This document shows positions 53,041 through 63,100 of a stretch of DNA of 64,000 nucleotides, piece by piece; the stretch's first letter is position 1; every line of letters starts with the position of its first letter. The notes beneath the pieces were generated by a model, which worked only from the letters and a program-made list of their open reading frames with translations, was not told the origin of the DNA and did not search any database. Origin of the DNA: Nonomuraea turkmeniaca (GTDB taxonomy: Bacteria; Actinomycetota; Actinomycetes; Streptosporangiales; Streptosporangiaceae); the NCBI RefSeq assembly GCF_005889735.1, contig NZ_VCKY01000027.1:1-64000 (forward strand). The letters are read 5' to 3'. The position numbers were made by a program, and so were the translations under genes.

Positions 53041-56000
53041 ACGCCGCCCGTCGCATGGCCCACAGCCCTTCGGCAAGCGCGTCCAGCCCTGCCGGGAGAG
53101 CGACTTGTGGTGCCCAGGGGATGTCCGCCGAGTCTTGGCGGCAGCTCAGGATGCCTCCGATGATTGCAGCCACGGTGTCAGTGTCCCCACCAAGGCTGAC
53201 CGCATACCGCATGGCCTCAACCGGTTCGTCGTGAAGGTGGAGTACATGCAGGATCGCGCCCAATGTGTCCATGACATCCAGCGATACTCCGCCCGAATCG
53301 GGCTCCCATTCTGCGGTGAAGGGGACGTTGAAGTGATTGAGTTCTTCTTGGGCGACGGCGATCAGGTGCTCGGCGGTACAGGCCTCGAACGCCCAAGATC
53401 CCATGGCGGCCACAGCGCTGGCGGTGGCGATGGCCTTCGGGTGGGCATGGGTGGTCTTCGTCATTCGTACGGCCAGCTCACGGCGGCGTTCGGCATCGGT
53501 GGCGGGCAGGGCCCAGCCGATGGGCAGCACGCGCATCATGGCGCCGTTGGTCGCTCCGCCATCGGCTACCAGTTCTCCGGTTGCCTCAAACCGCGCCACG
53601 GCTCGCCGAGTGGTGGGGCCGGCTCCCCGTATGGTCGGCAATGCTGCGGCGAGGGCAGTGAGAAAGGCGGCCTCTGAGCCGCCGGTGCCGATCAGATTCT
53701 GGGCGAGCAAGATGAGCTGTTCGGTGTCGTCGGACGTGCTGCCGAGCGGCCATCCCTCTCGTGTGGTGAGTGTGTCGGAGAGAAGGATGTCCCGGGGACG
53801 CTTGCCCTCCCAGGGGACGCCGAGCGCGTCGCCGCAGCAGAAGCCGGTAAGCCCGTTGAGGATGCGTACCGCGGATGGGATCGACTGGTCGGGGAACAAC
53901 TGGGCGAGGACACCGAACCCACCCCGCTCGATGGCGCGCCGTCCGCGGTCGGCGTACTGGACCCGTTCGCGACGTTGCGCCAGGCGGGCCAGTGAAAGGC
54001 ATGCGGAGGCCACGTCGTAGGGGGTGCCGTGGTGCTCGAACTCTTGCAGGGCCTGGACGGTCAGCTGCCACGCGCCCGCATGGTCGCCGTTGGCCTGGCG
54101 GACGTCGGCTTCGCTGTGGGTGACCTTCGCGGCGAGCAGGCCGTCGCCGAGATCTCGGGCTGCGCGACCGGCCTCGGCAAGCGTCTGGGCGGCTTCTCTC
54201 GCCCGGCCGAGACCGCATTGGGCCTTGCCCAGCCCGTGGAGGGACTGAGCGATTCCGCGGGCGTCTTCTGACGCTTTACGAATGTCGAGTGCCTTGTTCT
54301 GGCTGTCCAACGCGACGCTCCAGGCGCCGGTGGCCTCGGCGACCAGCGCTGCGTCCTGCAGTAGGCCGGCGTACAGGGCCTGGTCGCGCAGGTGGGAGGG
54401 ACGGGCAGCCACGTCCTGCAACGCCTGGTTGATGAGTGTGTCGGCACGCTCGACGTTGCCGGAGAAGTATTCGATCTCGCCGAGAAGTTTGAGCCAGGGT
54501 GCCTGATCGGTCGTGGCGTTCATGCCCTCGGTGGCGTGCTCGCGTCCTTCTGGGAAACGCCCTCGATACAGCTCGATCTCGGCCAACCGGAACAGAAAGC
54601 CTTCCCGGGCGTCCACTTCCGTGAGCGCCAACGCCGCCTGGGCGAGATTGTCGGCATTTTCGAAGTCGCCTCTGCAGAAGGCCACCTCGGCGCGGAGCAG
54701 TTCGGCGTGTGCTGACCGGTGAGGTAGCCCGTCCAGCAGGGCTTCGGCCTGGCTCCAGCGGCCGAGTCCGAGGTAGGCGCGGGCCACGCGGTACAGGCAG
54801 CGGCCTTTGTCTTCGTCGCGGCCGATGCGCAGGTCGCTGAGCAGGCTTGCGAGGGCACGGCATTGGTCGAAGCGGCCGGTGGCCAGGCTGCGATCCATGA
54901 GCGTGACCCAGGCCGTGACGCCTTGGGCGGAGTCGAGATGGCTCAGGTGATAGGCCGCTTCCAACTCGGCGGTGAACTCCTGGCGCCCCCTGTAGTGCCG
55001 AGCCAGCACCTCATGGGACCTGTGCACCTCCGCCGGCCGGACGTGTTGAAGTGACCGGCGCAGGATGTTGTGCATGGTGTACGCACCGGATCCGCTGGCC
55101 GTACCGCCCCGTAGCGGTGAAATGAAGGAGAAGGCCGTCAGTTTGCTGAAGGCGCTGCGATCGCAGGGGAAGTCCAGCGTCTGGCCGAGGTGGTGGAAGG
55201 TCTCGGCGGTGAAGGCGCGGCAGGCGCTCACGGCCAGGATGCCGTACTCGGCTTCGGCAGGCGTCCACTGCAGCAACCGGTGAGCCAGGTCGCGTTCCTT
55301 GTCGACCAACGAGGCGAAGTCGGCAGGATCCAGACGGGAGCCGGCGGCCAGTGCCACGTCGGCGCACAAGCCCAGGAAGTAGGGGTGCACCTCATCGGGA
55401 GCGGTAGAGGCGTAGGTCACCAGCGCTGCCTGCATGGCTGGGTCGGTGATGCCAGCCAGGGTGAGGTACTGCGTCGCATCGGCGGTGGTCAGGTGGCCGA
55501 CCAGCCGGTGGTCGATGTAGCGCTCCGGGATGGGGTAGACGGGCGCGGAGGGCCACGGTGGACGCGTGCGGCCTGCCACGATGGCGATGATCCCGGCTCC
55601 CAGATCGAGGTGGCCGAGCAGGCAGCGCAGCCACTCGTCGCGCATCAGTTTGTCGGCGTGGATCAGGCTGTCGGCATCCCCGATGGCCTCGCCGAAGAAC
55701 GCCTCGTGGGTGTCGAAGAGCAACACGATCCGTGCATAGTCGCCGGCAGCGTCGTTGAGATCCTTGGCGAACAGCCGCGGCAGCTCATGCAGTAGGTCCG
55801 GCTCAGGCACCAGCGCCAGGATGTGCTCGGCGTCCTCCTGCGAGAGACGGCGTTGCATCCGCCGGCGGGTGAAGGCCTTGTCCATGCGCGCGTTGAGCAT
55901 CTGGAACAGTTGCTGCCCCACGCGCAGAACCGGCAGGGTCAACACCGCATCGGCGATGTCCAACGCGATGTTGACCTCGCCGCGGGGGAACAACTCGGGG

Positions 56001-56467
56001 ACCCTGTGGGCGATGTCGAAGCCGAGCTTGTGGAGGTAGGTGATGGCGGCGAAGTCGAAGCGGGGCGTGGCGATCCCGTGCTGGGCCAGTTGGCGTTTGA
56101 GCATGAACAATGCCGAGAACGCCTCCTGCGGACGGTTCTCACCTGCCGGCCGGGCTCCGAAGTCGATTCTGGCCATGGGCACCTGCTGACCATGCTGGGC
56201 CAGTTGCTCCAGAAGTTCGGGGTCAGAGGCGTCGTGAACGCTCTCCCACCTGTCGGTACGCAGGCAGCAACGCTTCTCCAGGTGCCGCAGCAGCAACGAC
56301 TTGCCGTTTCCGCCCAGCCCGTGCAGGTAGAGGATCCGTTCTGGGGGTGGGTCTTCGTTGATGAGTGTGACGACATGCCGGGTCAGCTCGTAGCGGTTGG
56401 CGAACAGATCGAGCGAACGGTCATGCGCAACGACAGATCTGGTTTTCCCCTCCTGAAATATCGGCAC
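53033..56467 (-). CDS. STAND ATPase - TPR - ADP-ribosylglycohydrolase fusion
   Basis: A 1144-residue protein from GTG 56467 (weak ribosome binding site). Residues 25-420 form a STAND-type ATPase: LYLHGLGGNGKSLLLRHL with Walker A G50-S57, and IVLLFDTHEAFF near 249 as Walker B. A winged-helix-like part follows. About 480-860 is a TPR-like solenoid (CLYRVARAYLGLGRWSQAEALL, then FLFRLAEIELYRGRFPEGREHA, then LLQDAALVAEATGAW). Residues 870-1140 are a complete ADP-ribosylglycohydrolase (DraG/ARH) domain: GFCCGDALGVPWEG, STSDDTEQ, TNGAMMRVLPIG and SLGGDTDTVAAIIGG with both metal-binding acidic clusters intact. STAND proteins are sensor switches, and here the output domain would remove or hydrolyse ADP-ribose. 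It is co-translated with a PfkB kinase. Confidence 0.85.
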   Translation of the reverse strand: MPIFQEGKTRSVVAHDRSLDLFANRYELTRHVVTLINEDPPPERILYLHGLGGNGKSLLLRHLEKRCCLRTDRWESVHDASDPELLEQLAQHGQQVPMARIDFGARPAGENRPQEAFSALFMLKRQLAQHGIATPRFDFAAITYLHKLGFDIAHRVPELFPRGEVNIALDIADAVLTLPVLRVGQQLFQMLNARMDKAFTRRRMQRRLSQEDAEHILALVPEPDLLHELPRLFAKDLNDAAGDYARIVLLFDTHEAFFGEAIGDADSLIHADKLMRDEWLRCLLGHLDLGAGIIAIVAGRTRPPWPSAPVYPIPERYIDHRLVGHLTTADATQYLTLAGITDPAMQAALVTYASTAPDEVHPYFLGLCADVALAAGSRLDPADFASLVDKERDLAHRLLQWTPAEAEYGILAVSACRAFTAETFHHLGQTLDFPCDRSAFSKLTAFSFISPLRGGTASGSGAYTMHNILRRSLQHVRPAEVHRSHEVLARHYRGRQEFTAELEAAYHLSHLDSAQGVTAWVTLMDRSLATGRFDQCRALASLLSDLRIGRDEDKGRCLYRVARAYLGLGRWSQAEALLDGLPHRSAHAELLRAEVAFCRGDFENADNLAQAALALTEVDAREGFLFRLAEIELYRGRFPEGREHATEGMNATTDQAPWLKLLGEIEYFSGNVERADTLINQALQDVAARPSHLRDQALYAGLLQDAALVAEATGAWSVALDSQNKALDIRKASEDARGIAQSLHGLGKAQCGLGRAREAAQTLAEAGRAARDLGDGLLAAKVTHSEADVRQANGDHAGAWQLTVQALQEFEHHGTPYDVASACLSLARLAQRRERVQYADRGRRAIERGGFGVLAQLFPDQSIPSAVRILNGLTGFCCGDALGVPWEGKRPRDILLSDTLTTREGWPLGSTSDDTEQLILLAQNLIGTGGSEAAFLTALAAALPTIRGAGPTTRRAVARFEATGELVADGGATNGAMMRVLPIGWALPATDAERRRELAVRMTKTTHAHPKAIATASAVAAMGSWAFEACTAEHLIAVAQEELNHFNVPFTAEWEPDSGGVSLDVMDTLGAILHVLHLHDEPVEAMRYAVSLGGDTDTVAAIIGGILSCRQDSADIPWAPQVALPAGLDALAEGLWAMRRAAYA

Positions 56468-56751
56468 GATCAGCTCGGTATGTGTGTGAGTCGCATGTGG
56501 TATCCCGTCCCGGGTAGACGAGCGTTTAACGGCGTTGTACGGCCAAGGTCCGCGCGGCAGGACCGATGTTGTGTGAAGCCGTCTCGATCGGTTCTACACT
56601 GGGCGTGGGCCCACTTCCACCTGCTTGGACTTCCTGTTCTACTATTCTCCGCCGCCGAACAGTTGCCTGAATCCTCACGACAGAACCGAGGTGCACCACT
56701 CTCGAAACGGTTCTTTCCGCCCGTCATGGCCGAAGTGTGATCACGTTGGCG

Positions 56752-57054
56752 TTAGGAAAGTCTATATTTGTGCTTGATGGAGGTAGCCTCTTCTTCAGTA
56801 ACCTCACTCGGTGTACGGCTGAGCACCTGCCGCAACTCCTCCATGATTGCCTGGCCGGAAGTACGGGCTCGTGTACTGAAGTGCGTGAGTTGGGTATCGA
56901 ACAGCTTGGCGGAGGGGCCGGTCCAGACCTTGCCGGTATGGAAGGCTCGGCAGGGCCTGTCGACGTCAACGTTGAGCTGCTCGATCATCGGGCCTATCGT
57001 GCGTATGGCGTGCTGGAGTGCCTCGTGCAGTGGGTTCTTCACCATCGCGGGCAT
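56752..57054 (-). CDS. WXG100-like small protein (module 2)
   Basis: A 100-residue protein. ATG 57054 follows AGGGA and begins five bases after the lipoprotein stop; the longer frame to 57093 is not used. It is two helices joined by KVWTGPSAKLFDTQL, which carries the W-x-G turn, with a C-terminal helix SGQAIMEELRQVLSRTP. It fits the ESAT-6/WXG100 superfamily. It is the third gene of an operon with the large helical protein and lipoprotein, mirroring module 1 at 4.4-7.0 kb. The region 56468-56751 downstream holds no gene. Confidence 0.68.
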   Translation of the reverse strand: MPAMVKNPLHEALQHAIRTIGPMIEQLNVDVDRPCRAFHTGKVWTGPSAKLFDTQLTHFSTRARTSGQAIMEELRQVLSRTPSEVTEEEATSIKHKYRLS

Positions 57055-57058
57055 CGGC

Positions 57059-57649
57059 TCAGTCCCTGGTCTTCTCGGTGGTGGGGGTCGCACCGGGGAT
57101 CAACTTCGGTGCGATCAACTCCATCAAGGCGGCCGCGTCGGCGGCATTGTCCCGTCCCTTGACACCGTGAATCAGGTCTACGATCACCTCGTTGAGGCCG
57201 TGTACGAGAACCGCAGACGCCTGAGCGTTATCAGCGCTGCCGTCCTGACTGTAATGGCCGATCGCTCCGGGAATGATCTCGGGAAGAGGCTTGGCTCCCT
57301 GGCTGATCTCCCACTCCACCTCTTGTTTCGATCCGGCGGGAGAGAGGGAAATCTGCAGCACCTTCGACTTGTTTCCCGTCGGTTGGTAGATCCAGCAACC
57401 GCCGGTGCCATAGTTCTTTCCGTCCAGCTCTTTGCCCACAGTCAAGTCGAAATTGCCTTTGACGATTGGTTCGCGTATGCCAGTCATCAGTTGTACCGCG
57501 CCCAGCGGAATATAGTCGCAGATATATGGTGGAGCCGCGACCGACGGAAGTGGTGTCGTGTTTACCGGAGGGCTCGTTTGTTCCTGGCAAGCGGCCAGCA
57601 GGAGTAATGCAGTTATTGTCGCGATTGGGGAGAAGATGTGGCCTTTCAT
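57059..57649 (-). CDS. DUF3558-like lipoprotein of WXG100-type module 2
   Basis: A 196-residue protein; its ATG overlaps the stop of the large gene (ATGA). The signal peptide ends in a lipobox LLLAAC. The mature part has ICDYIPLGAVQLMTGI, NYGTGGCWIYQP and LSPAG, the pattern of DUF3558-type actinobacterial lipoproteins, which pair one Cys near the start with one before a W. It should sit on the outer face of the membrane. Translation is coupled to the large WXG100-type protein, so it probably assists the same secretion process. Confidence 0.72.
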   Translation of the reverse strand: MKGHIFSPIATITALLLLAACQEQTSPPVNTTPLPSVAAPPYICDYIPLGAVQLMTGIREPIVKGNFDLTVGKELDGKNYGTGGCWIYQPTGNKSKVLQISLSPAGSKQEVEWEISQGAKPLPEIIPGAIGHYSQDGSADNAQASAVLVHGLNEVIVDLIHGVKGRDNAADAAALMELIAPKLIPGATPTTEKTRD

Positions 57650-59697
57650 GATTCTTTGAACCCCGACGCGCCGTCGCGGATGCCGTCTTTCAACGTCTCT
57701 TCAAGTTCCTCCCACTGCTTTCCGGCAAACCCTTCACGCAGCCATCTGTCGAAGGCATCGAGGCGTGGCTGGACATCCCCCGGGTACGGGGCCATCTCTT
57801 TCGGAGTCATCAGCGAGCTCCCGCCGTCTTTCAGGAAGTTGTTCGGCGACTTGCGAGGGTCGTCTCCCTCGTCCAGATCTTCCAGCGAGCTCCACGGATG
57901 TGTAGGGGCAGGAGGGTCGCTCTTGCCAAACAATCCGTGCCTGAGCATGGCGTCAATAGTGAGTTGTTCGACCAAGAACTCGGCCTTGTCCTTTCCTGTG
58001 TTGGCCTCGTGTGCTCCCTTGTTCGCATTCTTTTCGGTCTTGGCAGTCTCTTCGATCAAGCTGGTCCACGAGCCTAGGATGTTAGCTGCTATCGCCCAGG
58101 GAGCAGCTTGTGGAATGCCGAGTCCAGTGTTTACCGCAGCCATGAACAGCTTCATATTCCGCTCCTGGGCTGCGTCCTGTTCCTTGCCCGCCTTTATTTT
58201 GGCGATCCCGCTGGCGTCGGCTATCAATCCAAAACCGGCAGCAGCTTCCCTTGCATTGACTAGAAGAGCGTTTCTTCCCTTTCCCGCGGCCGCCTGTGCA
58301 GCTCCATAATCCAGCATCTTCTTCGCCCATGCGGTCTGGGCTGTCGTCAGTGTTGCCAACGCCTTCGGGTCGTGCTGAAACGCGCGACTCATGACCCTCC
58401 GCATATGATCCCGGTTGAATGCCGCGCCCCAGACCTGATCCTCGGGTGGCAGATTTGGTCGGTCTGCCGTGAATACTTCTGAATCTCCCCTGCTGGGTGT
58501 CCGTGCGATACGGGTGACGTCATTCATATATGCGGTCAGGATGCGGGTATTGGTTGCAATCGGCACGTGCACCGGTTTTTCTTCCAGGTAGAGTTGGCCC
58601 TGCAAATTAATGAGGTTCGTGACCAGCTTGGCCGAGTAGAATCCCGGTGATCGCTCTTGTGGTGTCCCGTCGCGGTCCCGGTAGGTCATCGTCGCGGCCT
58701 CCAGTGCCTGGCCGAAGGATTTGCCGCTGTCGTACATGGGGCGTTCGGCCACGAAGCGCTGCAACACGCCGGGATTGAAAATGAGGAATTCTTGGGCCGC
58801 TCTCGGATGCTTGGCGAGCGCCTTCCACGCGCCGACCATCGGATCCTCCGGATTCTCCGGCCCGTCCTTCCACGTCTTTCGGTCGATGGCCTCCAGCGTC
58901 ACCGCCACGCTGATTAAGAAGTCTTTGTTGAACTTCCCATGCGGAAGCAAATTCGCCAGCCCGTGCTGATCTACCGGCACTCGCAGGTTAGAGAGCAGTT
59001 CCTTCTGCCACGACTTATTCAATCGTGAGCTGGCCGCGCCGAGGGCCTTGCCCAGGGCCGCCTGCAGCCGCTTTTTGCTGGCGTCCTTCGGGTACGCCAG
59101 CGCTGCCATAAGGTGACGGAACCGCTGGGTCCCCAGCGCGTACATCAGGGATGTGGCGAACTGCGGGTCACCCGCCCGCTTCTCCAGCTCAGCGATCGTC
59201 TTTTCGTCCACCTTGCCGGTAGGGGAGACCTCGCCCAGCTTGAGCGCGGCGGCGTACGCGTCGGGATCGCCGGAAGCCCTGGTGTACAGCGCCTCGTCGA
59301 AGGGGCGCTTGCCGCCGGTCGTGTCTGTGCCCCATTTCGTGGTCACGGCCTGGATGGTCTCGTTGCGCCGCCGTAACTCCGGGCGTTTGGCCCCGATCCA
59401 GTTACCGAGCTCCCGAATCGCATTCAGCCGCGAGGTGTCCAGATCGAGGTCCTGCAGTATCCGGCGGATATGTGGCTCGCTTCTGCCGAGCGTGGTCTCC
59501 GCCTGGCCAAGGTCGCGCTCAAAGTCGTGCATCAGATTGGGATCGATCCCCGAGTAATTCCAGTCGGGCGGTTCGGCGACCGGCGGCGGGGTCAGGGATG
59601 GAGGCGCCGGCGTCGTATCGGTCCGGGGATGGGGATCGGCCGTCGGCCGATCGGGAGTTGCCTGCGGAGTCGGAACCGGTGACGGCGAAGTCGTCAT
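57646..59697 (-). CDS. large helical WXG100-type secretion-module protein (module 2)
   Basis: A 683-residue protein from ATG 59697, with GGAG eight bases before. About 50 N-terminal residues are Pro/Thr-rich and disordered. A helical hairpin follows (YSGIDPNLMHDFERDL, then LGNWIGAKRPELRRRNETI with W-x-G). The rest is helical, with RAGDPQFATSLMYALGTQRFRHL closely paralleling DPAYAASLLAALGPDRFRALF of the module 1 protein, and FNRDHMRRVMSRAFQHDP. These shared blocks show the two large proteins are distant homologues. It is first in the operon with the lipoprotein and WXG100 gene. Confidence 0.68.
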   Translation of the reverse strand: MTTSPSPVPTPQATPDRPTADPHPRTDTTPAPPSLTPPPVAEPPDWNYSGIDPNLMHDFERDLGQAETTLGRSEPHIRRILQDLDLDTSRLNAIRELGNWIGAKRPELRRRNETIQAVTTKWGTDTTGGKRPFDEALYTRASGDPDAYAAALKLGEVSPTGKVDEKTIAELEKRAGDPQFATSLMYALGTQRFRHLMAALAYPKDASKKRLQAALGKALGAASSRLNKSWQKELLSNLRVPVDQHGLANLLPHGKFNKDFLISVAVTLEAIDRKTWKDGPENPEDPMVGAWKALAKHPRAAQEFLIFNPGVLQRFVAERPMYDSGKSFGQALEAATMTYRDRDGTPQERSPGFYSAKLVTNLINLQGQLYLEEKPVHVPIATNTRILTAYMNDVTRIARTPSRGDSEVFTADRPNLPPEDQVWGAAFNRDHMRRVMSRAFQHDPKALATLTTAQTAWAKKMLDYGAAQAAAGKGRNALLVNAREAAAGFGLIADASGIAKIKAGKEQDAAQERNMKLFMAAVNTGLGIPQAAPWAIAANILGSWTSLIEETAKTEKNANKGAHEANTGKDKAEFLVEQLTIDAMLRHGLFGKSDPPAPTHPWSSLEDLDEGDDPRKSPNNFLKDGGSSLMTPKEMAPYPGDVQPRLDAFDRWLREGFAGKQWEELEETLKDGIRDGASGFKES

Positions 59698-60117
59698 AAC
59701 GGGTCTCCAGCTCGGACGAGGACGATCGGATTGTCCCCCAGCCCAGCCGGCCCCGCGAGGGGCGCATAACGTACCAGCATGGTCATTTCCCCGGCTCTGA
59801 GACGCCCAGACGCCAGGACGTACGCAGCGGGCGGCCTCTCCGGTTCGGTCCTATAGCCACATGGTCACACCAGGTCGAGCAAGTAGGCAGAGACAGGCCG
59901 AGTCATTGCCGTACTCACCAACGTATGCGATTCATACAGGCAATCCCCTCGAAGCCGCCGCTCACCTGCGCTGGGCCGCCCGTGTCGGCGAGGTCGCCTG
60001 CGTGTCGGCTGTCCCCTACGGAGCATCTCTTTCCCGTTACTGAAAACGATCTTTACTTTTAGCTTTGCCCTATGTGATGATCGGCTGGTTTTGCCACGTC
60101 TGTTCGAAAGGCTGTGA
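59698..60117. other. divergent promoter region, no gene
   Basis: The 420 bases separate the module 2 operon (minus) from the giant DNRLRE gene (plus). No open frame with coding character or hairpin of note was seen. GAAAGG at 60105-60110 is the ribosome binding site of the giant gene. Confidence 0.45.
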
Positions 60118-63100
60118 GTGAAAACACGCCGATCAGCGTCCGGCTTATCCGCCCGGACACGCCGCCGCGCTGCCCTGATCACGGCACTGACACTGCCGCT
60201 CTCGCTCATGAGCGCGCCTGCGATCGCCCAGGGCCCCACGCCACCCGCCACCCCAACCTCCGCATCGACAACGCCATCAGGCGCCACTTCCGAGCCAGTC
60301 CTCAAGACCGCCTGGGACAAGGCCGCCAAATCCGGAAAGCCCGTCGAGGTACCCTCCCAGTTCACCGAGACCATGAAGGTCTGGGCCAACCCCGACGGCA
60401 AGAACCTGCGAGCCGAGCTGTACACCCGGCCCGTGCAGCTCAAGAACCCGGCCAGCGGCGCCTGGGAGCCTATCGACACCAGCATCGTGACCCGCGACGG
60501 CAAGCTGCAGGCCTCCCGGGTCAAGACCCCGCTGACCTTCGGCGGACGCGGCACCAAGGACCTGGTGTCCGCGGACGGCAAGCACGGCAAGACCGGCCTG
60601 GGCGTGACCCGCGCGCTGCCGGAACCCAAGATCTCCGGCAGCGCGGTCACCTACCCCGACGCCGTCGCACCGGGGGCGGACCTGGTGGTGCTGGCTCAGG
60701 CCGACGGCTTCGTCTCCCAGGTGGTCTTCCGGCAGCGGCCGACCGGCCCGGTGACCGTGCGGCTGCCGCTCACCCTGCCCGAAGGCACCAACTTCGGTAA
60801 GACGCCGCAGGGGCTGCCGCAACTCCAGGACGCCAAGGGCGAGGCCAAGGCCGCGCCGATCGTGCTGACCGCGACGGACGCCAAGGTGGAGGCCGCCCCC
60901 GAGCAGGGCAGGACCTCCCCGGTCAAGGCGCGCGTGGAGACCTCCGGGAAGACCTCGGAGCTGGTGTTCTCCCCGGATGAGAAGTTCCTGGCCGACCCGG
61001 CGGTGACCTACCCGGTGACCGTGGCGGCAGCCTCCGAATGGTTCGGCGGCGGCGCCCCCGACGACGCCTGGGTCAGCAGGAACGACCCGTACAACAACAA
61101 CGCCGCTGCCGGATACCTGCGCGCTGGCACCACCTCGACCAGCGCGGACATCGCCCGCGTGTACATGAAGTTCGACACCACCGACCCCGTGCTGCAGGGG
61201 GCCACCGTCCACGACGCGGACCTGCGGATGTGGAACTACAAGTCCGGCGGCCCCAACGGAGAGCTGTGCGGGGACCCGATGGGCGGCTCCGGCATCCGGG
61301 CCGCGCGCGTCGATTCCGCATGGACCCTCGACGGCACGATTGACAGCCTGGACTGGTACAACCAGCCCTCGAGCACGGCCGCCGAGACGGTGAACCGGGC
61401 CGGCTACAACTACGACGCCGACCCCGCCAGTTGGTGCGCCAAGGACGAGGAACTCTTCTACGAGGTCACCGCCATGACCCGCGCCTGGATCCAGCAAGGC
61501 GTGGCCAACCACGGGATGGTGCTGAAGGCCGCCAGCGAGACCGCCGCGATCAACTGGCGCCAGTACTACTCCAGCCAGTTCGGCGGCGGCGATCCTTACC
61601 CGGGCTACCGCCACCCACCCGCCCTCATCATCTACTACACGCCCGCCCCGGTCAGGACCACGGGATTCATGATCCCGTACAAGGAAATCCCGACCGTAGG
61701 CGACGCCCGGGACAACAGTTTCCCCTCGACGGAGGAACTGAGCGCGCCGCTGATGACGGAGGACGAAGTCCTCGCCGCACGCGAAAGCGTCCCCTTCGAC
61801 TACTCGATGGAGGATTCTCAGCTGGGACTCGCCACGCCGGACGACCTGACTCCTGAGCAGTGGGAGGAGGCCGTTGGCGCGACCTTCGTGCCGGACGAGG
61901 TCGGGCGCTGGAAGTTCAATGAAGGTGAGGGATCGACCGCGGTCGGCACTACTCCGGCCGGGCATGACGCCACACTCGGCAGCGGAACGCGGTGGGTGGC
62001 GGGCAAGTCCGGCTCGGCGCTGTCGAACTCGCCGATGGCCCGCATAGCGGCCGCCCACCGAGCGGTTCAACAAGGCAAGCCGGTGGAGGTGCCCGAGGAG
62101 ACGTCCGAGACGAGCATCACGTACGCGCAGCCCGACGGGAAGACGTTCAGTACCGAGATCACCGCGGGTCCGGCACGCACGAAACAGAACGGCTCGTGGG
62201 TCCCCATCGACACCTCGCTCTCCAACCAGGACGGCGTCCTGAGCCCCAAGGCGATCAAGTCCGGGATCGGCGTTAAGGTGTCAAACGGCGGCGAATCCCC
62301 CTTCGTGGAGCTCACCGATGCTGAAGGAGAGAGGTACGCGCTGAGCTGGCCCACTCCGTTGCCGGTCCCCTCGGTGAAGGGCGGCGTGGTCACTTACGCG
62401 GACGCGGCCGGCAAGGGCGCGGACCTGGTCGTGACGGTGCTGCCTACCGGATTTCGGCACGATGTCGTCCTGCGTGAACGGCCGGCGAAACCGCTGGAAC
62501 TACGCATCGGCGTCGAGACCACTGGGCTCACCTTGGATGAAGGCAAAGGCGGGCGTCTGCTGCTCAAGGACAAGGCCGGCAAGATCGTCGCCTCCGCGGC
62601 GCAGCCGACGATGTGGGAGAAGGGTGCCCGGGGAGTCCTGCCTGGGGCTGATCAGGCCAAGGTCAGCACTGACGTGGTGACCGAAGACGGCCGGACCGAG
62701 TTGGTACTGAAGCCGGACCACAGGTTCCTGACCGCTCTGGACACCGTCTACCCGGTGCGTGTGGACCCCACGGTCGCGCTGCCGCTCAACCACGATGTCG
62801 AGGTGAACTCCGACAACGACGCGGACTGGCCGGCCGACCCGACCGCCTCGTTCCTGCTGGCGGGCACTCAGACTGGTGGCTACAAGTACCGGGTGCACCT
62901 GAAGTTTGATACCGCGGCCGTGGCAGGCAGCACGGTGACGGATGCCAAGCTGTCGATGAACACCATCGACGCCCAGAACTGCGGCGCCACGGTCGGTGCG
63001 GGCATCCAGGTCGCTCGCCTGACCAGCGCGTGGGACCCGGACAATGTGCACTGGGCCAACAAACCCGCTCTCACCACCGAGGACGCCTCGACCAACACCA

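Noticed and set aside
60277..62073. Minus-strand 598-codon frame under the giant DNRLRE gene
   Set aside because: It is antisense to a conserved, domain-bearing plus-strand frame and contains low-complexity Gly/Val/Arg sequence.
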